A DNA stretch of 64,000 nucleotides, taken from the NCBI RefSeq assembly GCF_002127325.2, contig NC_035436.2:30653558-30717557 (forward strand), in the 5' to 3' direction. Made by a program: the position numbers and the translations under genes. The notes under the pieces were generated by a model. It did not search any database, was not told the DNA's origin, and saw only the letters and a program-made list of their open reading frames with translations. This DNA comes from Helianthus annuus (taxonomy: Eukaryota; Streptophyta; Magnoliopsida; Asterales; Asteraceae). Below are positions 44,061 to 57,400 of the stretch, in pieces (position 1 is the first letter of the stretch; each line of letters starts with the position of its first letter).

Positions 44061-45416
44061 TGTTGTCTTGCGTAGCAAACCTCCTCGGAGTCACCTTACG
44101 CCGATTGATGCAAGTCATCTAGGGCTATAGAAATTCGGTGAGGTCTTCCCTTCACCTTGTTCCTTGTTTATTCCTCAAGTCTCCGTCTATTCCATAGTCT
44201 TTAGTTTTACATAAATGTGTATGCTTCACAGGAGATGGGGGGTTGTGCATTACTATCACGTTTAGGAGAAAGTGATATTGAAAATGCAGAGATAAGGTCG
44301 TGAGGGTAGATGACTTCTTCCTCGGGACCGAATTGCGCCTTGCAGCAACCGTAAAGCGGTTTCCAGGGTGTGAATGCACTACCCAAATGATGGGGTGCAC
44401 CACGGGGTAGAGAGGGTGGAAGTACTGATGGGTGCGTCGGTGTTGTAATATGGGTAGAAGTGTCAGACACGAAGTAGGCAAAGACATGTTTCCTACTTGT
44501 AAGGTGCTACAACAATTATCTAGGTATTACTAGATGAAGGTGTGAACACTTATAAAGTTTTGGATGGGTGGTGATCATTAGCTTGACCCGCAGAGTCCAC
44601 CAGGATTTCCATGCACTACAAGTCGTTATTACGTGGGCCCCCGTAATAATAAATAGTCTTGCACGGTCACCCCAACTTTCCCTCGTTCAAAGCAGATGAT
44701 CTACCATAGAGGGGACACTATTGTCCTTATACCTCTGACATGGAAAGGACCATTATGGTGGTCCACGCGCCATCATTCGTTTTTGCTACGCGCGTATAGG
44801 CACAATGCTTAGACGTAACAGGAATAAGGGGAATGCCTAGAAGTTGGAGGGGCACCTTCAAGATGAGTACTTCATCTTCCTTGATTAGATAGGAGTGTCG
44901 TCAATCTCGCTTCGTAAAAGCCACCGGGGTCTCGTCTCACTGATAAGGTCGCTGTCCAAGGTTGCCTCCTCCGCCTCGCCGTCACTGCCGTAGTCAGGAA
45001 CCTTCGCATTCAAGGGAAAAGAACAACCATTTTCTACAGAATCCAGCTCGGGGCCTCGTTTGGTAATCAGCCATAAGCTCTGCAGTGTACGCGAGGTCGA
45101 TAATCTCATTGCGCAAGTCAAGAACAATAATAGGATTTGAAGTCGAAGGTATCTCGTTCCCGTCAATAATCATTCTGTACACATATAGGCATATATATTA
45201 ATATATAATAGCGTTACTTAGTATATACAAGCAAATAAATGCTACATGTCACGTATAACTCTCGTTTGTTCCTTCCTTTGAAAAAAATGTTGGATTCATG
45301 GATCTTGGCGCTTTTTGTAAATGCAATGAAAAACCTTTTGTAAAAATGTTTTCGTGAGAGAGTCCAAATGATTGTAGTCTAGACTCGAGAAGGAATCCTT
45401 TTTCACTACAATCGAA
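44061..45416 (-). other. Chromovirus leader, no gene seen
   Basis: This is the stretch between the primer site and the gag remnant. Its short frames do not resemble Gag or any other family. It may be leader RNA plus old insertions. Confidence 0.5.
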
Positions 45417-45428
45417 GCTCTGATACCA
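45417..45428 (-). other. Primer-binding site of the chromovirus
   Basis: The minus-strand reading TGGTATCAGAGC matches the initiator methionine tRNA, three bases from the 5' LTR. Confidence 0.9.
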
Positions 45429-45431
45429 AAA

Positions 45432-48400
45432 TGTCACACCCTGACTTTTGCGGAAGCTTATGATGTGTGACTTGCTCAATATCATTGCATTCAATTATAA
45501 TAAACAACTATATGATTAAAATAAAATATTCATCCATTCATAAGATTGGAATGTTACAACACAAGTCATTCAAGTTTCAACCAAAACCCTCAGGTTATGA
45601 TACAAAACAAAAGTGGATGACATTTAAACTTGAATTTTTCGTCTTGAAAACAACACCAGCGCCCAAGGTCCAACTTGTTTCCTAAAATACATGTAAGTTT
45701 TGTAAAATCGTCAACATAATGATGGTGTGAGTTCATGCAGTTTTTGTATAGAATGTTTTATACTTGAATGAAAACATGGTATGTAATTTGTAAAAACGTA
45801 TCTGAAACTGAGTTCTGTAAATGTAAGGAAATCGAGATCGCTAATGGTTTACAAGGCCATTAACATGTGACACGACATAGGAAGCATCCAAACCATAGGC
45901 ATTTTTAGTTGTCGATCCACGACTGTCGATTTACGACTAGAGACACAAAAGCACTACTTGGTAAAAGAGTGGCCAAGAGTGTGGTTGCCTGAAACCCATT
46001 AGATCTAACATTTTGTTCCGCGGTCTCGGTATGTAACTGATTAATGGTGCTTATGGCACCCTATTCGTGACATGATCTAAAGTTCATTCCTTAGTTTTAA
46101 TATTCAACATACCATAACACATGTATTTTCCCCAAGTTTAGAAAACAAGTAAAAGTTTAAAAGTGGGGACATGTACTCACAACTTTGCGTATCCTGCGCC
46201 GTAAACTTCACCGGTTGGTTTCGTAGCGTCATGACCTATACGTGTTCTATTAATGTTAGTCACTAGACTTGTATCACAAAAGTACAAGTCACCATCTTTT
46301 GTTTATGTATATTTTCTTTGTACGTTCATTCTTTGTGAGGGTCGTGCCCTTGTTGGTCGGGTCTTGCCCGGTTGTCATGTCTTTACACTTTGAGCATGTT
46401 ATGTGTTTTTGTAAATATATATTTTCCTCCTCAAATATATATTCGTTTATGTAGACTTTTCGAGTTAATAAGTTGTTAAAAATAATTTATATTTTTAACT
46501 TTTCAAGTACGTTACTTATATTATTTTCCCAAAAATAAATATAAGTATTTTGGGAATTATTTTTGTACAAGTATTCTTAGGAAAGTATACTTGTATTTTA
46601 TGTAAATACTTGTGAATTTTGTATTATTCACTAAAAATCAATACTTTGATTTTTATTACTTTCCAGAATTATATTTCTTAAAAATAATATATTTTTAAGA
46701 CTTGTATGAAATATATATATATATATATTTTGTCATGCTATAAAATATATATAATCATTCTCGTTATTCACCCGATTTTTGTATAAATTCCATTACTTGG
46801 TAATGGTTATATATTTTTGTCCAAAACTACAAATTTAAGTCCATAGTGTCCATATTCAATAATATGTTAAGAAATTTATTTCCTTGCATTTGCCCATGTG
46901 CTTCTTTGTGAGGGATTTTGTATACTTGTATACTCATGTATTCTTATGTATTTGTATGTGTATTTTTGTATTCATACTCCTTGGGAGTACTTAGTGTATT
47001 TTCAAGTTCCTAATACACTACTACATATAATACACATGGTATACACTTAGCACAAAATTTGGTGTTCACTAAATATATATATTTTCTCTAAAAATATACA
47101 TACTTAATATTAATTTTAACTTGAAGAAACCATTATTTCTTGACTTGTAATTTTACACAAAAATTAGGGAAACCTTGGCAAATATTTTTAGTTGGATTTT
47201 TGGGTAATAAGTTTCACCAAAACTTATATTTTTCTAAGGTTCAAAATTTTTATAAAATTTTGACATAGTTTCCCCTAAAAATGGAGGTTTCCCATGTTTT
47301 CAAAACATGTGTTTATTTATTTTCAACATTAAAATAATTTCTCAACAATAATCATCAACAGCATACACTAATTTCTTCATATGAAACATCATGGTGAACT
47401 TGATTTTTGTTAAAAATGTGTAGTCTTCTGGATCTACACTTAACATAAGATGATCTTTTCAATAACAAGTGTTCTTGAGTATTTTAAGCAAACTTTTATG
47501 AAACTTTATTTTATTAACCAACCCATCCATGAGTTTAATGGTCTTTAAAGTTTGTAAACCATGTTCTAAAACCACTTTTATGTTTATTAGAAAGATCATT
47601 ATTTTTAACATCATGTTTAACCATGGATCTTTCAAGATCCATGCCTAATAACTTTAGATCTTTCAAAAACTAGCTTTATGTTAAATTTTCAACAAACCTT
47701 CCATGAATTTTAGTTTCAAAAAATTGTTCTACACACACTTTATTACTCCAAGATTACAAGTTTATGCATAAAAATTCATTTTTCATGTTCACATAATGCT
47801 TCATATGTTCATCTTCAAGTTTAACCATGGATCCTTCAAGATCCATGCTTAACCTTGTTAGATCTAAGCTTTGACATACTTGATCTAAACATAAACACAA
47901 GATATAACATCAACAACTTCATCACACACATTAAAAATTCATGTAATCACTTATTTTCTTCATGAATATGTTAGATCTTCTTATTTTTACATTAGAAGTT
48001 AAGTTGTTTAGATGGTGAATCTTGTACATAACATAAACATGACTTAAATTAGTGATCAAGAAGCTTACTACTAGCTCTAATGGCTAGGGAAGTGGCTCAA
48101 AAATGATGAAGATGAATATGGAAGAAAATGAGAGGTTAAAAGCTCCACAAGGTGGTCCTTCAAGTTCCTACACTTCAAGCTTCCTTAGATAGCCTCCATA
48201 CACCTCTAGATCACCTTGGATTATAAGATTGAAGCTTGGAAATGGTGGTGGTAGTGTGGTGATGGTGAGCCGTGAGCAAGCAAGAAGGAAAGGAAGAAGA
48301 TGAAGTGAATGTGTAGTATGATTAGTATAGGATCTTATAAGATTTTCTAAATCTCTTATGGCATAATTCTTAGAATATTCCCCAACATAATATCTAATAA

Positions 48401-49183
48401 AATCAACTAAAATCTTTAGGTGGGACCCATAGGGGCCGGATTTAGTGAGGGGGGGGGGGGGGGTAAAATGTAAATTTTTGGAAGTTAGGGGTTTAAAGTG
48501 CAAACTAGAAGGTTTAAGAATGTTTAAGTGTGTTTAGGTATTTTTATGATTTTTAAAGTGTTCTAGCATCAATACTAGTTTAATATCATAAAAACATTAC
48601 TTCTAGTCAAATTTTGATGTCTCGGTTATTGTCCGGTTGTTCGGTTCGTTACGGTTCGTTAAAGTGCTGAATTGCGCAATTTCAATGGGTATGAAGCACC
48701 TTTTGTGGCAGTTTCAATTCCCGACACTTTGTAAGTTATTTTGGACAATAAAACACAAATTATGCAGATATTATTGTGTTAAATAGCTGATTTATAGCTG
48801 AATTATGCAGATTTCTGCATTTAAAGTGAGTTTCGGGTGCTTTTTAGTGCATAGTTTAGCTTCCGGAAAGTTTATATGTTAACCCTTGTATCCATACTTG
48901 GGTTTTAATGTACTTTAGATGTTGGAACTACTCCTAGGCCCTAATTCTATTGTCTGACTACTTTCTGCAGAATTCTGACACAGTGTGTCTTAGCAGTGAG
49001 TTTACTAGTCTTTCTGACGCAACGCTTAAAGTGATGCATAAAGCAATATTTGAAGTATAAAACGTGCCTGAATTCACATGTTCAGCATGTAATCAGACAA
49101 TGTTGACATTTAAGCACATAATTGCAGATATTACATAATAATTAGACTGTACGAAAATTACCGGTTTTGTGCCAGTTGTCACA
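45432..49183 (-). repeat. 5' LTR of the chromovirus
   Basis: It begins (plus strand) TGTCACACCCTGAC and ends GCCAGTTGTCACA, followed by TAGGT. Confidence 0.95.
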
Positions 49184-49922
49184 TAGGTAAAACTAAAGCT
49201 TCCTTGTGGTTCTCCTGGTTATTATCTATTAAAATTAAACAATGCACACGTGTTAGTAAAATAACCCAAATCACATTAACCGTACAACTCGAGACAGAAT
49301 TCCAATGACTGAGTCAGGCAGAGCCGACATGCATTACGGAATCCTAGATCAATCGAGTGTAACACAAGACAGAATTCCAACGACTGAGTCGGGCAGAGCC
49401 GACATACGTTACGGAATCCTACATCGGTCACGTAGGGTAATAGCAGGGTTATAATACTTACAACGAGGCAGAGTTTCGCTTTATAGTGGGTATTATGCCC
49501 GGGTTTTATAATTACTTTTAAGAAGTTGAGAGAGAAATCGAGAAATGAACGAATTGTCAAATGAGCCTGAAGCGGCTATTTATAGGCTGATCGTATGGCG
49601 GCTCGCCTCCCGCGACAGCCACCTTGATCTTCTTCGCGGCCCGTGAGAACCGTAGGCTAGGTTCTAGCTTGGTCGAATCAGGGGTATAGCCTTCACACAT
49701 GTTAGAACACGTGGCGGACCAGGTGCTCGACAAGTCATAGAGCCTCGCTCCCCGCGACGGACCAAGGAGGTCTTGGTCGCGCCCCGCGAGCGACTGCCAA
49801 ACTTTGTTTTTCTTATTTTTGTTCTAAGTATAAGGGTATTTCGGGCTCGTTTCTCGTGTACGGGGTATATTTAGGGACGTTTAGGGTTACGTTAAGGGTT
49901 CTAGGAGGGTTGTTATATAATG

Positions 49923-50780
49923 CATGTTTATCATATCATCATCGTCCAAGATTTTAAATGCATCTACCATACATTTTTATAACTTTCAAATAAATCCAAG
50001 AAATCATCTTCATCTAATCATCATCAAATCATTCATAACATTAATGCATGTAACATTTTCATGCTTTTATGAACTACCAAACAAACCCACATATACATGC
50101 ATATGTACATATATACATGACACACATACATATATATTTATACTTCCAAAAATCAATTTTTCATATGTTCATCTTCATTCGTAAGACTTTTTATAAAAAT
50201 CCTTTTTGATCATGCATGTAACAATCTTTTTAAAACCACATAAATCAAGAATTATTCAAGAATCAAAACACAAACTCTAGCACATCACGGCTCACACTCA
50301 CACCCATGAATCTCCATTTTTCATTTTTATTAAAAACCATTTTTTGTTGGATTTCAAGTTTGTGAAGAATTCCAAGCTTTTGAGAAACTTTCCATCATCA
50401 TCATCATCAAGAAACAAAAATATGATTTTAAAAGTAAGTTTATACCTTTCAAGAAATTAGTGGGTTCTTATTTGAAATCACTTGAAAACACCTTTGGATC
50501 TTCAAACACCTTTGAAAACACTTTGGAATTGCCTTGATTCTTCAAGAAATCATCAAAAAAAGTTTGAAATGGAATGGATGTGAGTGTGTACGGTTTAGGG
50601 AGAGAGAATGAGGAAGAATTTTGATTTTAATCTCGTGAAATTTTTGTTAAAATATGGAATATGCATGCAAGTTTAATGATTACATATGCCATAGTCTTGA
50701 CACTTGGCAAATTGAAAGAAAAGGTGCAAAACGGTGGGCTTCTATAGCCGACACCTACACATGCACACACATACACATGT

Positions 50781-50821
<41 letters not shown>

Positions 50822-51230
50822 TATATATAGTTAAATACAGGTATTTAACTGACTACCAGGTATTTTATCTTGCGTTTTAGGGTGTTTAAAATTATTTTTA
50901 TCGTTCTATAAAAATTAACTCGCCATAATATTGCTGAATAATATTTTATTTGTCTTGACTGGCTGCGTTGTCTGTATTTTGCAGTATACGCGCGGTATTG
51001 CGCAGTATGCGCTTAAATTCGAGAAAATAAGGATTTTAAGCGTTTTAATTAATTTTTCTTCTCGAATATGATTAAAAATAGAATTTTAATCATAACGGAA
51101 TATTTTTAGGATTTTAACATTAACCGGGCGGTCACCGACGTTCGTTTCGCATTTTGTTCGTTACGCGTTAAGCGTTTATCTTATTATTGCCAACATAATT
51201 TTAACAAGGTCTGGATTTACCAACACATCA
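49923..51230 (-). repeat. Right part of the outer LTR
   Basis: The AT-rich DNA carries a TA microsatellite (about 50781-50819) and no gene. Read on the minus strand it has the CCCTAAACCGTACACACTC phrase common in chromovirus LTR leaders. Confidence 0.45.
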
Positions 51231-51235
51231 AATAC

Positions 51236-52075
51236 TATATATTAACACCACATTTAATAAAATAGTGCCTTTATTTATTCATAACACGTGTCACACTAGT
51301 ACGGTACAGACTCAAAATAGTCGGGTGTCAAATATAAATCTTCTTTACAACCTACCTTCACATCACTAACTCCATAAGTTAGTCCAGAGCTCCATCCATT
51401 CGACAATTTTGCATTAAAGCAACACTGGACTGGGGGGACTTGAATGACTATACCACCAAAGCGACGTCACCAGGATAGATCATGACCATAAGTAGACAAA
51501 CCCGGTAATACACATGGATTACTCCTGACAATGCCAGGGAACAGTACATGGGACAACTAGTACAAAAGGATGACAGGTGGTACCAACCGTTGATCCTCAA
51601 TCCTTACCATATAATCCTCAAAGGACAGCTGGCTACAAGCTGACCAGAAGTACACATAAAGCGCAGAAGTACACATAAAGCGCTGAGGTGGAAAGAATAG
51701 CCTCGCGCTACGTCAGCTCCTATCCTGTCGACGATCCTACCTTTTCAAGAGAGACCAAACGGATATTCTCCAAGGATGTCAGCTGGCTAAGGCCGAACTA
51801 GTCTCACCCCTCTTCCCGGTCCTTCGGCTATAAATAGAGAACTTCCCCACCAGGCTTAAGGATCACTTTCTTACTCTCTCACTTAATACACACTTATTAT
51901 CCTCAAAACAAATTCTTATTCACACGACGAAGGGTGGTTACAAGGATAACCCCCACCTCTCCCCCTCTCCTCCTTGTAACAAGCTTCATGGTGTTGTGTA
52001 TTTTTGCAAGACCAATCAGTCAGTAGACGAGGAAGAAAAGAAAATTAACCTTTTGGGAACGAGACTAATCCAACA
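51236..52075 (+). mobile_element. LTR-like region with plus-strand TATA box
   Basis: TATAAATA at 51829-51836 is followed by a pyrimidine-rich leader, and the segment ends near ACTAATCCAACA (52075). A 19-bp direct duplication (AGAAGTACACATAAAGCGC) lies at about 51645-51682. It looks like the right part of another solo LTR whose left part may be 32283-32674, but no clean target duplication was found. Confidence 0.35.
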
Positions 52076-52105
52076 AGTTAACACACGGTTTAATTTGGTG
52101 TTTCT

Positions 52106-52340
52106 TCATGTCTGTTTATAGGTAACGAGTTCAAATAACTTGTAACTTTCTCGAAAGAACTTATGTCAAATAAGCTTAAGTTAATTTGGCCTGTATAATT
52201 TTGGAGCAGGTTGCAGGTCGCTTGACCAAACGACCTATATGAAAAAGACCCATAAATGCTAAAGTAACTTAGCAGGGCGTGGGGCGTATTAAATAAGTGA
52301 GCCCAGCCATGAGCCTCAGTTTTGGTGGTTACACTCCAAA
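52106..52340 (+). repeat. Copy of the glycine-rich gene's 3' flank (unoccupied site)
   Basis: TAACGAGTTCAAATAACTTG (52119) matches 24240. Then GTATAATTTTGGAGCAGGTT follows directly, matching 24893 and 29537 downstream of the hAT-like repeat. This copy therefore shows the locus without the hAT-like insertion. Together with 31866-32233 it forms one partial gene copy split by the 20-kb nest. Confidence 0.75.
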
Positions 52341-53170
52341 TCCCAAGCACCCCCTCCGTCTCGTTCTTCCTCGTAGATAATATTTTACAACCGGGTTGTC
52401 TATAAAAAAGATGAAATTTGTGAGAAGGATAAGAAAGAACATGATGAGGACACATGACATTATTTACTTTATTAAGATAAGGGCAATTAAGTAATTTAAT
52501 AAAAAAACCTAATTAAAGATAAAGTTCAAAAACCCACATGCAATGCACATGTAAGTTCCCCTCGTCTCTTTTAAACGTCAATAACTTTTTATACGTAACT
52601 TTTTTTAAAATAATTATACCATAATAACGAGTGTTTTTAATCTTTAATATGAGTATTGCTATACTCATATAGAGCAAAAAAAAAAAAAAAAAAAAAAAAA
52701 CGTTTTGATCGGATGTTTTACTCCATGGTGTTTTGTCTATGTTGTTTTAATTATATAGTGATTCAAGGCGTTGTGTTTTACTGTAAAACACCATGAACGT
52801 ATATAAGACACCATAACATTGCAAATACCAGGGTTTTTTTTGAACAGTGAACTTCATTGCAAATACCATTTACGTTCAATTTTTCAATCTTGTTTTCTAT
52901 GGTGTTTTATTTTAAGAATTCAAAACAGATTATGGTGTCTTGTAAAAGGAAAAAAGTTAGCTCGTTGAATTTAATGATATTTTTTATTGCTAATGGAATG
53001 GTGTCTTTGTATACTTGTATGTTGTCTTGTTTTCTATGATTTTTATTTTAGTTTCATGGTGTTTCCGTATAAGAAAATGGTAGTTTGCCGAATTCAATGG
53101 TATTTGCAATGTTATGGTGTTTTATATACGTTCATGGTGTTTTAATGTAAAACACAACACCTAAAGCTAA
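52341..53170. mobile_element. Foldback repeat (arms 52771-52830 and 53098-53157)
   Basis: The 60-base arms are inverted copies with about three differences (TTGTGTTTTAC.., ..CATTGCAAATACCA). The spacer has many ATGGTGTTTT words. An A run lies at about 52678-52700. No gene is seen in the remainder. Confidence 0.65.
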
Positions 53171-54287
53171 GTAAGTCTGGATATTGAACCCATAGGACTC
53201 AATTTAACTACGTTAACTAACTTATTTAGACTGGCACTGACATGGACATGACACTAACTGTCTTTATATTTGATTGGGGGGGGGGTGGCTAAATTTTCTA
53301 ATATTAAGATTTAAATTAAATTAATTAAAGCTGAAAGGGACATAAACCAAGACTGGGGACGAATTCAGATGATGGGGAACACACTACCTAGGCTAGAATC
53401 CTACACATGCTTGACACGTTCTATTGGTTATGGAACTAATTATGGAACTAGGATCTTAGGATGCTAAACTTAAAGCATAACCGAACAGGACCCTTGACCC
53501 TTCTTGTTGGTCCTAGTTTTGGACTTAAAAACTTCTTTTCATGTAATATGGCAATGATTTCAGTAGATGTGAAAAAGTGTGCGGAAATGGAAATCAGACT
53601 TTCAAGAAACAAGACCTACAGAATTATCAAGTTTATATCACTTTGAAACAAAATGGTTTACAAGGTGATTGTAAGATTATTATCTATTACAAATGAATAC
53701 TTGAATTCTAAGGGTGAGAGGACAATAGAGTTTTGTAGAATGTATTGAATGCTAAGCTTAACTCATTGTCCTCTGCTTGGTGAGCCTTCTATTTATAGAA
53801 GGCTGAATACATGAATAAACATTTGTTTATTCATGTAAAAGTCCTGCATAAAGTAGCTATTTGACATATTCATTGAATCCAACATTCAAGTTGCCTTTGT
53901 AATCATGATATCCAATAATGTCAAGTTGCTTAGGTTATTGTGGCAGGATAGAGATGATTTTTAGATAAGTGGGGTATTCATCAGAATTTCTTATAAACCA
54001 CTTCATCATAAATTCTGGTGAATAAATCATCAGAAAATCTGATGATAAGAATCGTCAGAAACTGATGATATTTCATCAGAAATATCATCAGATCCATTAG
54101 AAATGACCTTCTCTGATAATCTTCTTCAGCTCTTAATCAACTTATGATTCTTTGAAGTAGATGTTGTTCATTTCAGTTGTCATATCCGATCTTCTTCTTC
54201 TTGTTGTGATCTTCAGGACTGTTGTCTTCTTCATAGATCAAGTTGAATCTGATTTTCTTCAATACTTACAAATAAAGTTTCCTAACA
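53171..54287 (-). repeat. 3' LTR of a Sirevirus-type copia element
   Basis: The right boundary is firm: minus strand TGTTAGGAAAC at 54287 preceded by a purine-rich CTTAGGAGAAAAC. A minus-strand TATA (reverse of TATTTATA, 53790-53797) lies inside. The left boundary was not fixed and is placed where the foldback repeat ends. Clusters of ATCAGAAATATCATCAGA words lie at 53985-54110. Confidence 0.55.
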
Positions 54288-54487
54288 GTTTTCTCCTAAG
54301 TATTGTAAGAAAATGAACTATCTATATCGAACATAAACAACTTTCAACTAATCCTTCAAAAGAAAATTCAAACACCTAAGTTCAGAAACATAAAACATAA
54401 TCAAACCAACCATTGTTCAAAACAAACAGAAATAAAATATTGTTTTCAAAAATAGAGATTTAATCTCAGCAATTCATTAATTGATCT

Positions 54488-57400
54488 TCACCCACTTCTG
54501 TATTTGTCTCCTGGTTTCAGCCTTTTCTTGTGATCAATTGCCTTTTGAGTTTCCTTGTAAAGTTCTTTGTACCATCCTCTGGATTCCATCCATTTTTCAA
54601 TGCAATCTTCAATTGTTTTTCTCAGCTGTTCATTGTTCTTTCCCTTCTTCTTGAGCTGCTCTTGTTTCTCATTCATGCAGTTCTTTATATATTTCAGAGT
54701 TTGATTTGAATACCTGCATATTTCACTGATTCTGAACAGAGCATTCTTATCATGAGCATCTTTGAAGACTACACACATTTCTGGTTTGTCAAAGATTGCT
54801 CCAGTTCTCACTAGTTTAGAAGGAATTTCAGCTGGAATTGTGTTGTTAGGAGGAGGTATTAGCACCTTGTTGCTATACTCAAAATTGATACATAAATCAA
54901 AGTCTGCCAGTGCAGCCCTTTTATATAACTTTGCTCCTGCTCTTTTGATGCTGTCAAGAGCTCTTCTGATCACAACTGAACCACTTTGCTCTTTATCAAT
55001 GATATTCTTCATTTTTACTCTGCCCATTGGGTGAATATCATCCGCCAGATTTCCATCAGTAACATTTTGTTCACTGTTATCTTTTCTGATCAAGGTGTAT
55101 TTGTTCTGTCCTTCATTACCTAAGATACCTCCTCCAGTACTTAAAGTGCTGATTCTTTCAATAGAGACTATTGGATTGGTCATTGGTTTGTGCAGAATTT
55201 CCCAGCTTCCCTCATTCCTGACATGAACAATATTTTTGCTTGTTGGAGAGAGTGGCCTTTCTGGGTTGTCTTCTTTACCTTTCCAGTAGTAATGCTTCAG
55301 GTGTTCTTCAGGGTACATGATTATGTGTAAATCACCTTTCAGTACTTCTATTTCTTTGAGGTTTCCATCTGAATCTTCTCTAATCACTTTTCTTGGCCTT
55401 TTTGAAGAGGTTACTTCATGTTCCATTCTTCTCTTCTCTTTTGTATCTATCTTTATGCTGAATTATGTTTCTCCTGTGAGAGCTGTGGAAGATGATTGAA
55501 CTGGAACAAGTTCTTTCTGTTGGACTCTTGAAGTATCTGGCTTTGGGATGTTTGGTGGAGGACCCATGAGTAACTTTGGCCTACTAGGAGGAGGACCCAT
55601 GGGCTGCTTTTGTTTTTGAGTTGTTGGAGTTTCTGATTGTTTGGTTTGATCTTGTTAAGTGACTTCTGGTTGTTTGAATTGTTGTTGAGCAGTTTCTGAC
55701 TCTCCTGCTTGTTTTTCTTATGGAATTGGGGCCTTTAGTTCATGAAAATCAACTTTTGCCAGTCTGGCAACATTGTACTGCAACCTCTTTACTAACTGAT
55801 GAACATCAGCAAGAGCTTGAGTATTTGATTCTTCTTGTTTCTTCATTCTCTGAAATTCCAGTTTATTTTGATCTTTTTTGTGCAGACAATTCCACTATCA
55901 GCTTCTCAAAAGCCTCAGCCATGCTACTGTTGTTGGCTCTGAGAAACTGAATTTCTTCAAGGATTCTTCCTGAACTTGAGCTTTCCCCTGCACTTGCAAC
56001 CTCAGCCATCTGTTTCTTGATTTCTTGCAGTTCTTTGAGAGCTTTCTTGAATTCTGATGAGCTCTCTCTGTTTTCTGATGACTCTTGCAGTTTGTTGAGG
56101 TCTGCAGTATTGTCTTCTGTTTGCTTCTGCACAGCCTTGATAGTTTCTGATAATACTTTGATATTTGATCTTTGATTTCTAATCTCTTCCAATATCAGAT
56201 CAAGTTTATCTTCTGTTTTCTCAGTACAAACAGCAGTTGTGTCTTCAAGTTCCTTATGTGGTTGTTCAGTTGACATAGATTGATGTCCTTGGAAAATAGG
56301 AGGAACAACAGATGTTCCACCTCTAACACCAGCAGAAAACACATTCTCTGCTGTTCTGAGAGTAAGAGGATTGAAATATTCCATATTCTCTATACCCTCA
56401 CCAGAAAATTGAAACACATTCAAGTTCTGGTTTTCCTCATATCCTTGAACCTTTTCAGGTTCTCCATGAGTTGTTGAGAAACTCTTAGTTTTCTCATCCA
56501 GGTTTCCTTGATTAGTAGACTGATCTCCACCTGTTGCCACCACATTTTCCTCATCAGAATCTGATTCAAATGGGTCTTTGGTTCGACTCACATCTTGTCT
56601 TACAGAAACAGTGCCTTTTTGTGAAATTTCATAATTTCTTTGAATTGAATCATCAGAATCACTCTCAAATTATGAACTATATTAAGTTTAGAGTGTTGTG
56701 CACCTGTTTCTCCCATATGTGAGATTTCAGCATGATGTTCTTCTGTCATAGGACTCATGTTCACATCTTCATCAGCTGGATGAGGATCTGATTCACCCTG
56801 CTGCTCCATTCTTGGTGTGCTTGACTCTTGTGCATCATGCTCCATGGGGGACACACTGTCAAAAACTTCTTTGTTCTCTGGATTCTTGGTTAACATCCTC
56901 AGGTATTCTGCTCTGTATGGTGAATCTTCTGGTATCAGATTCATCATTCTTTCTGACAGAACAGGCACATCATAATCTGACTTCCAAGACCTACAACAGT
57001 CCAAGGTCTCATAATTTCTATACTCCACATATTTTCTGATGCTGGAATTTCTAGGTTCCTTTCGGAAAATGCATCAAAAATTATGACTGACAGAAATCTG
57101 GGAAAAGGTAGATGTGAATCTATCCTTCCAGTATTAGTCAGAATTGATCTTCTGATCAGATTAAATATTTCTGTTCCAAAATCAATATTCAACCCACTAA
57201 TGAGACTCAACATGATTGTTAGAACATTCATATTTATCTGATCTGTACCTCCAATTTTTGATGATAAACACTTGTTCAGAATTTCCATTAACACTTGCCA
57301 GAAGGCAGGTAGCTTATTCCTCTTAAATTCACTGATTTTTGAAATCTTTGTCTTGTAACCCATTACAGCATCAAGTAGTGAAAACATATCTTCTTTTTCT

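Larger units (their letters stand above)
36294..49183 (-). mobile_element. Complete Tekay-type Ty3/gypsy chromovirus (inactive)
   Basis: This 12.9-kb element has LTRs at 36294-40074 (3781 bp) and 45432-49183 (3752 bp). The duplication TAGGT (36289-36293, 49184-49188) is perfect. The initiator-Met primer site lies at 45417-45428 and the purine tract at 40075-40091, both read on the minus strand. Domain order on the minus strand is gag remnant, protease, RT, RNase H, integrase, chromodomain-type C-terminus. This order plus a C-terminal chromodomain defines chromoviruses, and the long LTRs fit the Tekay clade. Frameshifts, stops and lost key residues show it cannot act on its own. Confidence 0.95.
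35607..49917 (-). mobile_element. Solo LTR (about 1.4 kb) interrupted by the chromovirus
   Basis: The left part is 35607-36293 (starts TGTGGCAGCCCCCG) and the right part is 49189-49917 (ends GGGTTGTTATA). TAATG is duplicated at 35602-35606 and 49918-49922. Because a single LTR is flanked directly by the duplication, it is a solo LTR left by LTR-LTR recombination. A minus-strand TATA box (reverse of TATTTATA, 49577-49584) fits an LTR promoter. The GC-rich part at 49590-49790 has repeated CCCGCGA words, and the 49285-49420 part has two copies of GACAGAATTCCAA.GACTGAGTC. Confidence 0.75.
32675..51230 (-). mobile_element. Outer solo LTR (about 4.2 kb) holding nested insertions
   Basis: The left end TGTCACACCCC is the reverse of a GGGGTGTGACA LTR end. 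The likely right end is ACACATCA at 51230. The flanks TATAC (32670-32674) and AATAC (51231-51235) could be a 5-bp duplication with one change. Removing the insertion at 35607-49917 leaves about 4.2 kb with no coding sequence, like a large chromovirus LTR. No primer site or purine tract adjoins it. The right border is the weak point. Confidence 0.45.

Noticed and set aside
53461..53646. 61-codon plus-strand frame
   Set aside because: It lies inside the probable Sirevirus LTR, antisense to the element, with no domain.
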